Part shown: piece after piece, positions 56,143 through 63,633 of the stretch
How the letters are laid out: every line of letters starts with the position of its first letter
Numbering within the stretch: position 1 is the stretch's first letter
Assembly (NCBI GenBank): GCA_049585815.1
Contig: JBAVAR010000135.1
Location: forward strand, 1-64,000
Direction: 5' to 3'
Source of the DNA: DATLSM01 sp049585815
GTDB lineage: Bacteria > Actinomycetota > Thermoleophilia > Solirubrobacterales > 70-9
DNA length: 64,000 nucleotides
Made by a program: the position numbers and the translations under genes
The notes under the pieces: model-generated
What the model was told of the DNA's origin: nothing
What the model saw: only the letters and a program-made list of their open reading frames with translations
The model's database searches: none

Positions 56143-56733
56143 ATGAGCGCTGTCGCAAACCGAAAGGAGCAAGCGATTCCCGAGCTAGAGGAGGCCATGG
56201 AGGCAGGCTTCGAGGAGGACGTCGTTTACGTCTGCGACTTCGAGGAGGGAGACAAGGTTGTCTACCCACACCACGGAGCGGGCCTCGTGCTGAAGAAAGA
56301 GACCCGGGAGCTGATGGGGTCTGAGCGTGAGTACCTCACGATCAAGATCCTCCACAACGAACTCACCGTGATGGTCCCTTGCGAAAACGCCGGTCTGGCA
56401 GGCCTGCGGCGCGTGATCGATGAGGAAGAGATCAAAAAAGTGACCGACGTCCTCACCGACGACGTGTCGGAGATGCCCAAGAATTGGAACCGGCGCTTCA
56501 AGTACAACCGCGAGAAGATCAAGACCGGCGACGTGTTCGAGCTCGCCGAGGTTGTCCGTAACCTGGCGATTCGCGAGATGGAGAAGGGTCTCTCCACTGG
56601 TGAGAAGCAGATGTACACGCGGGCAAAGAAAATTCTCGCCTCAGAGTTCATGTACGCGCTCGACAAGGATGAGGAGGGCGCGGAGGAGTACCTCGACGGG
56701 CTGCTGGAGGAGCGCTTCGCCACCACGGCCTAG
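56143..56733 (+). CDS. carD: CarD family RNA-polymerase-binding regulator
   Basis: Stabilises open promoter complexes by binding the RNA polymerase beta subunit. The Tudor-like RNAP-interaction domain is near residues 34-90 (GDKVVYPHHGAGLVLKKETR), and the C-terminal helical DNA-binding domain includes MPKNWNRRFKYNREKI with the conserved Trp. The 196-residue length exceeds mycobacterial CarD (162) because of an acidic N-terminal extension. Five nt after disA. carD-ispD-ispF is also the mycobacterial order. Confidence 0.95.
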   Translation: MSAVANRKEQAIPELEEAMEAGFEEDVVYVCDFEEGDKVVYPHHGAGLVLKKETRELMGSEREYLTIKILHNELTVMVPCENAGLAGLRRVIDEEEIKKVTDVLTDDVSEMPKNWNRRFKYNREKIKTGDVFELAEVVRNLAIREMEKGLSTGEKQMYTRAKKILASEFMYALDKDEEGAEEYLDGLLEERFATTA

Positions 56734-57460
56734 CAGCGCAGCGTCAGTTACCGCGGTCATCGCGGCCGCCGGCTCCGGAAACAGGCTCGGAGCCGGCGGC
56801 CCGAAGGCCTTCCTACCGCTGGCCGGTAGACCGATGGTGGCGTGGTCGATCGCGGCCTTTCGCGGGGTGGGGTCGGTGCGCTCAATCGTTATCGCAGCAC
56901 CTCCCGGCCACGTCCACAATCTGGCTGGCGGCGATCTCGGCGTGGTCGCCGGCGGCAGGACCAGGGCGGAGTCGGTGTCGAACGCAATGGCGGCGGTCGG
57001 AACCGAGCTGGTCGCCGTCCATGACGCGGCGCGGCCGCTGGTTACGCCAGAGCTGATCAAGAATCTGATCGCCGCCCTCGGGCAGGACCCCGAAGCCGCT
57101 GGGGCCATCGCCGCCGCGCCCATCACGGACACGATCAAGCAGGCCCATTGCACTCGAGCAGCCGAAAACGGGCCGGCGCAACCGGGCCGGGCCGCCGCGG
57201 GGGAGAATCTTGTGGTCGAGCGGACCCTCGATCGTGGCCGGCTCTGGGCGGCACAGACGCCCCAGGTCTTCCGTACCGACGTCCTTCGCAGGGCGCTCGC
57301 CGAGGAGCCGAGGCGAGTCGCCGTGGCGACCGATGAGGCGATGCTGATCGAGGCGACGGGGGGGCGGGTACTGATCTGCCCCTCTCCAGCGGAGAACCTC
57401 AAGGTGACGACGCCGCTTGATCTCAGGCTCGCCGAAGTGCTGCTCGAGGGCTCTGGGTAG
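56669..57460 (+). CDS. ispD: 2-C-methyl-D-erythritol 4-phosphate cytidylyltransferase, start uncertain
   Basis: Third step of the MEP isoprenoid pathway. The homologous part begins VTAVIAAAGSGNRLGAGGPKAFLPLAGRP at about 56747 and includes VHDAARPLVTPELI and LWAAQTPQVFR plus ATDEAMLIEATGG. There is no ATG, GTG or TTG in frame close to that point; the nearest is an ATG at 56669, 65 nt inside carD, giving an Arg/Ser-rich 26-residue extension that does not look native. A rare start codon (GTT at 56747 or similar) or a sequence error is possible. The 3' coordinate and function are firm. Confidence 0.85.
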   Translation: MRRARRSTSTGCWRSASPPRPSSAASVTAVIAAAGSGNRLGAGGPKAFLPLAGRPMVAWSIAAFRGVGSVRSIVIAAPPGHVHNLAGGDLGVVAGGRTRAESVSNAMAAVGTELVAVHDAARPLVTPELIKNLIAALGQDPEAAGAIAAAPITDTIKQAHCTRAAENGPAQPGRAAAGENLVVERTLDRGRLWAAQTPQVFRTDVLRRALAEEPRRVAVATDEAMLIEATGGRVLICPSPAENLKVTTPLDLRLAEVLLEGSG

Positions 57461-57480
57461 CGCCGGCCCGGGCGCGGCGA

Positions 57481-57486
57481 TAGCGT
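57481..57486 (+). promoter_or_regulatory. -10 box of the PHP gene
   Basis: TAGCGT, 8 nt before the GTG at 57495. Confidence 0.35.
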
Positions 57487-57494
57487 GCGCCGCC

Positions 57495-58346
57495 GTGCTC
57501 ACCGACTATCACCTCCATCTGCGCCCGGACCAGGAGGACACGCCGGCGGCGCGCTTCTTCACTGTCGAGAATGTCGACCGCTACCTGGCCGCCGCCGCTG
57601 CGGCGGGGGTGGAGGAGCTCGGCGTCTCAGAGCATGTCTACCGATTCACCCAGGCGCTCGATCTGTGGCGCCACCCGTTTTGGGAGGCGAATGCCCATGA
57701 TGATCTGGATGCCTATTGCGAGTTTGTGCGCGCGACCCCGTTGAAGCTCGGCCTGGAGTGCGACTTCGTCCCCGGGGCCGAGGATCGCACCGCCTCCCTG
57801 CTTGAGGCTCGTGACCTCGACTACGTGGTTGGCTCGGTCCATTTCCTCGGCGAGCGCGCCGTCGACCACGACGGTTGGGATGTCTGGGAGGGCGGACGCG
57901 ACGCAGAGGAGATCTGGCGCCGCTACTTCGCACTGCTCGCCGAGTGCGCCCGCTCTGGCCTGTTCGACATCCTCGCCCACCCCGACCTGATCAAGGTGTG
58001 GGGCGGCGAGCGTCCCATGCCCGAGCGCGACCCCCGCTTCCTTTATGAGCCTGCGATCGAGGCGATCGCCGAGAGCGGGATCGCGGTGGAGGTCTCGACC
58101 GCGGGACTGCGCAAGCCCGTTGGTGAGATCTACCCAGCACCGGCATTTGCCGAGATGTGCGTCGAGGCCGGGGTCACATTCGCGCTCTCCTCAGACGCCC
58201 ACCTTCCCGAGCAGGTCGGCTTCGGTTACCGGCAGGCGACCGAATTTCTCGACTCGCTGGGCGTTGTCGAGATCTGCGTTTTCGAGGCGCGCGAGTGCCG
58301 GCTCGAGCCTCTCGGGGCCGCCGTGAGCGAGGATTCCGATAGATGA
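57495..58346 (+). CDS. PHP-domain phosphoesterase, histidinol-phosphatase-like
   Basis: Metal-dependent hydrolase of 283 residues. The PHP motifs are YHLHLRPDQED (motif 1, HxH), GVSEHVYRF (motif 2), DYVVGSVHFLGERA (motif 3, His) and FALSSDAHLPEQVG (motif 4, DxH), with FDILAHPDL between. This is the HisK/YtvP type histidinol-phosphatase pattern, but other phosphoesters are possible because no his genes are near. GTG start 34 nt after ispD. Its end overlaps the ispF ATG by 4 nt, so ispF is coupled to it. Confidence 0.85.
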   Translation: MLTDYHLHLRPDQEDTPAARFFTVENVDRYLAAAAAAGVEELGVSEHVYRFTQALDLWRHPFWEANAHDDLDAYCEFVRATPLKLGLECDFVPGAEDRTASLLEARDLDYVVGSVHFLGERAVDHDGWDVWEGGRDAEEIWRRYFALLAECARSGLFDILAHPDLIKVWGGERPMPERDPRFLYEPAIEAIAESGIAVEVSTAGLRKPVGEIYPAPAFAEMCVEAGVTFALSSDAHLPEQVGFGYRQATEFLDSLGVVEICVFEARECRLEPLGAAVSEDSDR

Positions 58347-58798
58347 GCACCGGGATCGGCTACGACAGCCACCGCTTCGCAGAAGGCCGACGCCTTGTCC
58401 TCGGGGGCGTCGAGATCGAGCACGAGCTCGGTCTCGCCGGTCACTCTGACGCCGATGTACTCACCCACGCGGTGATCGACGCTTTGCTTGGAGCCGCCGG
58501 GATGGGGGACATCGGTGCGCTTTTCCCCGACGAGGAGGCGCAGTGGAAGGATGCCGACTCGATCGATCTGCTTCACACCGTGGTCGGCATCGTGCCCGGC
58601 CGCATTGTCAACGTTGACGCCAGCCTGATCTGTGAGCACCCACGGCTCTCACCTCACCGCGCCGAGATGGAGCGCATCCTCGCTGAGGCGACTTCGGCTC
58701 GGGTCAGCGTCAAGGCGACGACCAACGAGGGGATGGGGTGGATAGGGCGTGGCGAGGGCATTGCCTGCATCGCGGTCGCCTCGGTCGAGGGCGCATAG
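58343..58798 (+). CDS. ispF: 2-C-methyl-D-erythritol 2,4-cyclodiphosphate synthase
   Basis: Fifth step of the MEP pathway. The 151-residue protein has the Zn ligands in GIGYDSHRF (Asp and His) and the signature LAGHSDADVLTHAVIDALLGAAG, followed by GDIGALFPDEEAQW and VKATTNEGMGWIGRGEGIA. Normal length, ATG overlapping the upstream stop (ATGA). Confidence 0.97.
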   Translation: MSTGIGYDSHRFAEGRRLVLGGVEIEHELGLAGHSDADVLTHAVIDALLGAAGMGDIGALFPDEEAQWKDADSIDLLHTVVGIVPGRIVNVDASLICEHPRLSPHRAEMERILAEATSARVSVKATTNEGMGWIGRGEGIACIAVASVEGA

Positions 58799-58818
58799 GC
58801 ACTAGGCTTCCGGCTCCG

Positions 58819-60471
58819 ATGGGGAATCTCAGCTCGATCGTTTCGAACGCCCGCGAGTCGATCTCCGACGCCGTCTTCGAGCTCCGGGTGCTGCGCGAGG
58901 CGGGGGTAGTGCATCCGATGCGTCCTGACCGGGCGGGCAAGATCGGCCTCACCTTCATCCGCTGGGGGGCATCGCCGGCGACCGGCATCGCCACCGCCGC
59001 CATACACCATCCGCACGAGATCGCCCTGATCGACGAACGCGGCTCGCTCAGCTTTGAACGGGTCCACCGACGCTCCAATGCTCTTGCCCACGCCTTCGCC
59101 GAGATGGGGATCGGCTACGGCGATGGCGTCGGAATCATGTGCCGCAACCATCGCGGCTTCGTCGAGGCGACCCTTGCCGCTGCCAAGCTCGGTGCCAGCG
59201 CCCTCTACCTCAACACGATGTTTGCCGGTCCCCAGCTTGCCGAGGTGACGAGGCGCGAGGCACCGAAGGTTCTCGTCCACGACGAGGAGTTCACCGGACT
59301 GCTCGAGGGGGTGGAGGACAGTGTCACCCGCGTAGTCGGATGGTGCGATAGCCCCGCCCCGGGCGAGGCGACCCTCGAGCGGCTGATCGCCGGCGGCGAT
59401 GAGTCAGACCTGCGGCCGCCTCCCGACAAACCCCGTTTCGTGATCCTCACCTCGGGCACCACCGGGACCCCGAAGGGTGCCCAGCGCTCGAGCCCCGACG
59501 GCCTGCTGGCGATGGCGGCGCTGATCGAGAGGATCCCCTACCGCTCCCGCGAGACGATGATGATCGCCGCTCCCCTCTTCCACTCCTGGGGTTTCTTCCA
59601 TTTCGTGATCAGCCTGCCGACGGCGGCGACGATGGTGCTGCGTCGGCGCTTTGACCCCGAGGACACTCTGCTCGCCATTCAGGAAAGCCGCGCACAGGTG
59701 CTGGCCGCGGTGCCGGTGATGATCCAGCGCATCCTCCAGCTGCCCGAGGAGACGCTCGCCAAGTATGACCTCTCCTCGTTGAGGATCACCGCGCTCTCCG
59801 GCTCGGCCCTTCCCGGCGAGCTGGCGACCGCCTGGATGGACCGATTTGGCGACACCGTCTACAACCTCTATGGCTCGACCGAGGTCGCCTACGCGACGGT
59901 TGCCAACCCCGCCGACCTGCGCGCCGCCCCCGGCACGGCGGGCCGCCCGCCGCGCGGCACGGTCGTCCGCCTGTACGACGACGAGGGTCAGGAGGTGCCG
60001 CTTGGTGAGGTCGGTCGGATCTTCGTCGGCAACGAGATGTCGTTTGAGGGCTACACCGGCGGCGGCGGCAAGCAGGTGATCGACGGGCTGCTCTCCAGCG
60101 GCGACGTTGGCCACATCGATTCCGCCGGTCGCCTTTTCATCGATGGTCGTGACGACGAGATGATCGTCTCAGGAGGGGAGAATGTCTTCCCCCGGGAGGT
60201 CGAGGACCTGCTTGCCGACCACGAGGCTGTGGTGGAGGCGGCCGTGATCGGAGTCGAGGATGAGGAGTTCGGTCAGCGCCTGAAGGCCTATGTCGTGCTC
60301 GCCGAGGACGGGCAGCTCTCGGCGGAGGAGCTGCAGGCTCACGTCAAGGCCAACCTCGCCTCCTACAAGGCGCCGCGCGAGGTTGAGTTCCTCGACGAGT
60401 TGCCGCGCAACGCGACCGGCAAGATCCTCAAGCGCGAGCTGCGCGAGCGCGAGGCCCAGAAGTCAGCCTGA
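58819..60471 (+). CDS. acyl-CoA synthetase (AMP-forming), FadD-like
   Basis: Adenylate-forming ligase of 550 residues that would activate a fatty or other carboxylic acid with CoA. The AMP-binding signature is VILTSGTTGTPKGAQRS, followed by AAPLFHSWGFFHF, ALSGSALPGELATAW, YGSTEVAYATVA, RDDEMIVSGGENVFPREVEDLL and the C-terminal catalytic Lys in RNATGKILKREL. The ATG at 58819 has TAGGCT 10 nt upstream. The first 50 residues are an extension before the conserved fold. Chain specificity not predictable. Confidence 0.94.
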   Translation: MGNLSSIVSNARESISDAVFELRVLREAGVVHPMRPDRAGKIGLTFIRWGASPATGIATAAIHHPHEIALIDERGSLSFERVHRRSNALAHAFAEMGIGYGDGVGIMCRNHRGFVEATLAAAKLGASALYLNTMFAGPQLAEVTRREAPKVLVHDEEFTGLLEGVEDSVTRVVGWCDSPAPGEATLERLIAGGDESDLRPPPDKPRFVILTSGTTGTPKGAQRSSPDGLLAMAALIERIPYRSRETMMIAAPLFHSWGFFHFVISLPTAATMVLRRRFDPEDTLLAIQESRAQVLAAVPVMIQRILQLPEETLAKYDLSSLRITALSGSALPGELATAWMDRFGDTVYNLYGSTEVAYATVANPADLRAAPGTAGRPPRGTVVRLYDDEGQEVPLGEVGRIFVGNEMSFEGYTGGGGKQVIDGLLSSGDVGHIDSAGRLFIDGRDDEMIVSGGENVFPREVEDLLADHEAVVEAAVIGVEDEEFGQRLKAYVVLAEDGQLSAEELQAHVKANLASYKAPREVEFLDELPRNATGKILKRELREREAQKSA

Positions 60472-60532
60472 GCCGGCGCAAATTGCGTCTTTTCAGTGGC
60501 CGTGGGGGTGGCGTTGCTTCCGACGGCCATAG

Positions 60533-60538
60533 TAGTTT
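60533..60538 (+). promoter_or_regulatory. -10 box of the coiled-coil gene
   Basis: TAGTTT, 8 nt before the ATG at 60547. Confidence 0.35.
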
Positions 60539-60546
60539 GCCGCCCA

Positions 60547-61428
60547 ATGGGTGAACCCGCGGTTGAGCTTGAAGCGGTCGGCGAGGCGAGGGAGTCGGTG
60601 CGCGGAATCGCCGAGCAGGCCCTCGAGTGGGTGCGCGTCAGCGAGGAGCGGGTCCTGGAGGCTGAAGAGCGGGCGGAGGCGAGCCTGACGAAAGCTCGCG
60701 GCGAGATCAAGGAGCGGGCGATGGCGGCCCTGCGCAGGCTGGGCGAGGAGGGGCGCGAGCGAATCAACGTCGAGCGCGGCCGGCGGCGCGATCTCGAGGC
60801 GCTGGCGCGGCGAGCGGAGGAGGCCAGGGACCGCGCCGAGAGGGCGTTTGAACAGATGAAGGTGCGCGCCGAGCGCGAGCGCAAGGCGCTTGCCGATGAG
60901 CTGGCGGCGAGCCGCGCGGAGGCTGGCAACGCGCTCGCGGAGAGAGTTGCCCAGCTTGGGCAGGAGGCCGAGCGGCGCGCGCGGGAGGCCCGCGAGGAGG
61001 TTCAACTGGACGCCGACCGGAGGGTCGCCGCCGCCGAGCAGCGGGCCTCCGACGCGGAGGCAAGGGCGGCCGAGGCCCACGACACGGCGGTTCGAATCGA
61101 GACCGAGATCGAGCAGCGGGTGATGGAAGGTACCGAGGAGGTGCGGCGCGAGGCCGAGGAACGGGTGCAGAAGCTGATCGAGAAAGTTGAGAGCGAGGCC
61201 GCTGAGCTGGCCCGGGCGCGGGCCGAGGATCAGCTCCGCGCCGAGTCAGACCGGATTCAGGTGCAAGTCGAGCGCCGCGAGGAGCGCGCCCGGCAGGCGG
61301 CCGAGGAGGAGATTGAGGCAAGCGCCAACAGGGCGAGGCGCGAAGCCCTCGCCGCCGCCGAGGAGACGGCGCCGGGGTGGGCGCGGTCGGATTCGGCGGC
61401 TTCGACTGCCGGATACCGGACCTTCTAG
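60547..61428 (+). CDS. long Ala/Glu/Arg-rich coiled-coil protein
   Basis: A 293-residue protein made almost wholly of Ala, Glu and Arg in continuous heptads from about residue 10 to 275. It has no signal peptide, no transmembrane span and no catalytic motif. Composition resembles DivIVA-associated or structural filaments, ATP-synthase-b-like stalks, or DNA-organising coiled coils, but no family can be named. An in-frame start at 60496 would add a hydrophobic segment; the ATG at 60547 with TAGTTT 8 nt upstream is preferred. It ends 13 nt before cysS. Low-complexity composition makes database matches unreliable. Confidence 0.7.
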   Translation: MGEPAVELEAVGEARESVRGIAEQALEWVRVSEERVLEAEERAEASLTKARGEIKERAMAALRRLGEEGRERINVERGRRRDLEALARRAEEARDRAERAFEQMKVRAERERKALADELAASRAEAGNALAERVAQLGQEAERRAREAREEVQLDADRRVAAAEQRASDAEARAAEAHDTAVRIETEIEQRVMEGTEEVRREAEERVQKLIEKVESEAAELARARAEDQLRAESDRIQVQVERREERARQAAEEEIEASANRARREALAAAEETAPGWARSDSAASTAGYRTF

Positions 61429-61441
61429 GCTCCGCCTCGCG

Positions 61442-62809
61442 ATGCGCGAGGTGAGAATCAAGGACACTCTGACGGGGGAGCTCCGGGCGATCGATCCCGC
61501 CCAGGAGGTCGGCATTTACGCCTGCGGGCCGACTGTCTACAGCAGGGTTCACATCGGTAACGCGCGGCCGTTCGTCGTCTTTTCCCTGCTCGCCCGGTTT
61601 CTCAGATCGGAGGTCTTGCGGGCCAGGCTGGTCGTCAACATCACCGATATAAACGACAAGATCTACGCCGCCGCGGCAGCGGTCGGCGAGTCCTCGTCGG
61701 AGTTCGCGGCGAGGATGACCCTTGCCTATTTCGAGGACACCGACCGGCTGGGGCTGGGCCGGCCAGACGCCGAGCCACTGGCCACCGAAACGATCGGCGC
61801 GATCATCGCGCTGATCGCCGAGCTGGTCGAGTCTGGGCACGCCTACGAGTCCGGTGGAGATGTCTACTTCCGGGTTCACAGCTTTGCCGGCTATGGGAAG
61901 CTCTCCAACCGTAGCCCCGCGGATATGGACCAGGGAGAGGAGGCCGGTCTGGCCTCCCTGAAGGAGGATCGGCTCGACTTCGCGCTGTGGAAGGCCCACA
62001 AGGAAGGGGAGGACACCAGCTGGGACTCGCCCTGGGGTCCGGGTCGACCCGGCTGGCACATCGAGTGCTCAGCGATGGCCGAGGCGGAGCTCGGCCCGTC
62101 CTTTGCGATCCACGGGGGTGGCACGGACCTCGTCTTCCCCCATCACGAGAATGAGATCGCCCAGTCCGAGGCGGCCGGGCGGCCGTTCGCCAGGGTCTGG
62201 ATGCACAATGGGATGGTCGAGGCCGACGCGGCCAAGATGTCGAAATCGGAGGGCAACATCTTCCAGCTCTCCGAGGCGCTGGATCGTTACGGGCGCGAGG
62301 CCGTGGTCGCCTATCTGATTTCCGGGCACTACCGCCAGCCATTGGCATTTGGACCGGATCAGATGAACCAGGCCCTGGCAGTTGTGAAACGGCTGAGGAA
62401 CTTCTTTCGAGATCGCCAGGATGGCCAGAGTTCCCGGCAGGCTTCCGAGCAGGAGCGGGGAGTATCGCCGCAGTCTCGGATCGAGGCCTTTCGCGACGCT
62501 CTTGCCGACGATTTCAATACGCCACGGGCCCTGGCAGAGCTTTTTGAGCTGGTCGGGGATGCGAATCGGGGGGAGGTGGCGGGCGCGCCAGAGGCCGCAC
62601 GCGAGATGGTCGAGCTGCTGGGGCTCGGCTCGCTGGCGGACACCGAACAGGAGGCCGGCGAGGACGCGGAGCGTCTGTTGGCTGAGCGTGAGGCAGCACG
62701 GGCGGCGCGGGACTTCAGGCGCGCCGATGCGATTCGCGAGGAACTGGCGGAGATGGGGTGGGAGGTCCGCGACTCCCCCGCCGGCGCCCGTCTCGTCTTC
62801 AGGGCCTAG
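61442..62809 (+). CDS. cysS: cysteinyl-tRNA synthetase
   Basis: Charges tRNA-Cys; class Ia, 455 residues. The zinc-binding Cys is in YACGPTVYSRVHIGNARP, which also carries HIGN; KMSKS is exact in AAKMSKSEGNIF. FPHHENEIAQSEA is another CysS hallmark (zinc His). The C-terminal anticodon region has an Arg/Glu-rich segment. ATG at 61442, TAGGCT 10 nt upstream. rlmB begins directly after the stop. Confidence 0.97.
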   Translation: MREVRIKDTLTGELRAIDPAQEVGIYACGPTVYSRVHIGNARPFVVFSLLARFLRSEVLRARLVVNITDINDKIYAAAAAVGESSSEFAARMTLAYFEDTDRLGLGRPDAEPLATETIGAIIALIAELVESGHAYESGGDVYFRVHSFAGYGKLSNRSPADMDQGEEAGLASLKEDRLDFALWKAHKEGEDTSWDSPWGPGRPGWHIECSAMAEAELGPSFAIHGGGTDLVFPHHENEIAQSEAAGRPFARVWMHNGMVEADAAKMSKSEGNIFQLSEALDRYGREAVVAYLISGHYRQPLAFGPDQMNQALAVVKRLRNFFRDRQDGQSSRQASEQERGVSPQSRIEAFRDALADDFNTPRALAELFELVGDANRGEVAGAPEAAREMVELLGLGSLADTEQEAGEDAERLLAEREAARAARDFRRADAIREELAEMGWEVRDSPAGARLVFRA

Positions 62810-63460
62810 ATGGCGAACCAGGTCATCTACGGCCGCCAGCCGGTTGCCGAGGCGCAGCGGGGCAGGCGTCGGGTGCATCAGGTCTGGCAGGTGCCGGAGG
62901 TCGCGGCGGCTGAGCTGGAGCGGCTCTGCGGATCGCCCGACCACCAGGGCATCGTTGCCGAGGTCGACCCCTACCCCTACGTTGCTCCGAGCTCTCTGTT
63001 CGGAGACAAGGCCGGCCTGATCCTCGCCCTCGACCAGGTTCAGGACCCCCGCAATCTAGGCGCGATCGCCCGCTCGGCCGAGTTCGCTGGTGCTGCCGGA
63101 TTGGCAATTCCCGACCGCCGCTCGGCCATGGTGACTGCCGCCGCCTGCAAGGCATCGGCCGGCGCTGTCGAGCACACCCTGATCGCCCGCGTTCGCAACC
63201 TGACCGATTGGCTGGGAGTGGCGAAGGAATCGGGCTATTGGATCTGGGGCGCGGAGGCGGGGGCTGACCGAGCGCCCTGGGAGGTCGATCTGCGGGGTCC
63301 GACGGTCCTCGTGCTCGGTGGCGAGGGGAGTGGGATCCGGCCTCGCGTGGCAGCCGCCTGCGATGCTCTCGTTGCCCTTCCCAGGCGGGGAGAGGTCAGC
63401 TCCCTGAACGTCGCGGCCGCCGCCACCGCCCTGCTCTTTGAGGCGCTGCGCCAACGCTAG
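62810..63460 (+). CDS. rlmB: 23S rRNA Gm2251 2'-O-methyltransferase (SpoU/TrmH family)
   Basis: Methylates the ribose of G2251 in 23S rRNA. The 216-residue SPOUT protein is shorter than E. coli RlmB (243). Motif 1 is LDQVQDPRNLGAIARSAEF, motif 2 LVLGGEGSGIRPRV, and motif 3 LPRRGEVSSLNVAAAATALLFE, which form the knot. The N-terminal substrate domain is present (VIYGRQPVAEAQRG). The ATG abuts the cysS stop, so the two are co-translated. The same cysS-rlmB pair occurs in Bacillus (with mrnC between) and Mycobacterium. Confidence 0.95.
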   Translation: MANQVIYGRQPVAEAQRGRRRVHQVWQVPEVAAAELERLCGSPDHQGIVAEVDPYPYVAPSSLFGDKAGLILALDQVQDPRNLGAIARSAEFAGAAGLAIPDRRSAMVTAAACKASAGAVEHTLIARVRNLTDWLGVAKESGYWIWGAEAGADRAPWEVDLRGPTVLVLGGEGSGIRPRVAAACDALVALPRRGEVSSLNVAAAATALLFEALRQR

Positions 63461-63633
63461 GGCCTGCAACGGCATTTGCACGAATCTGGATTCGGGGTTG
63501 ACAGAACTCCGCTCGCCCGTAAACTAACGCGCGTATAAAGGGTGAACCTCAGCTTGAGTCTGAGCTCTCCCAGTCAATAGGGCGCCTCAGGGGAGGTAAA
63601 CGGCGCCACGACCCTTCGTAAGGAGAAGGATCT
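63461..63633 (+). promoter_or_regulatory. sigH promoter and structured leader
   Basis: TTGACA (63498-63503), 16-bp spacer, TAAACT (63520-63525): a good sigma-70-type promoter. The roughly 100-nt leader can pair: CTCAG...CTGAG around 63550-63566 and GGCGCC at 63582-63587 with a second GGCGCC at 63602-63607. AAGGAG stands at 63620-63625, 8 nt before the GTG. Confidence 0.6.
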
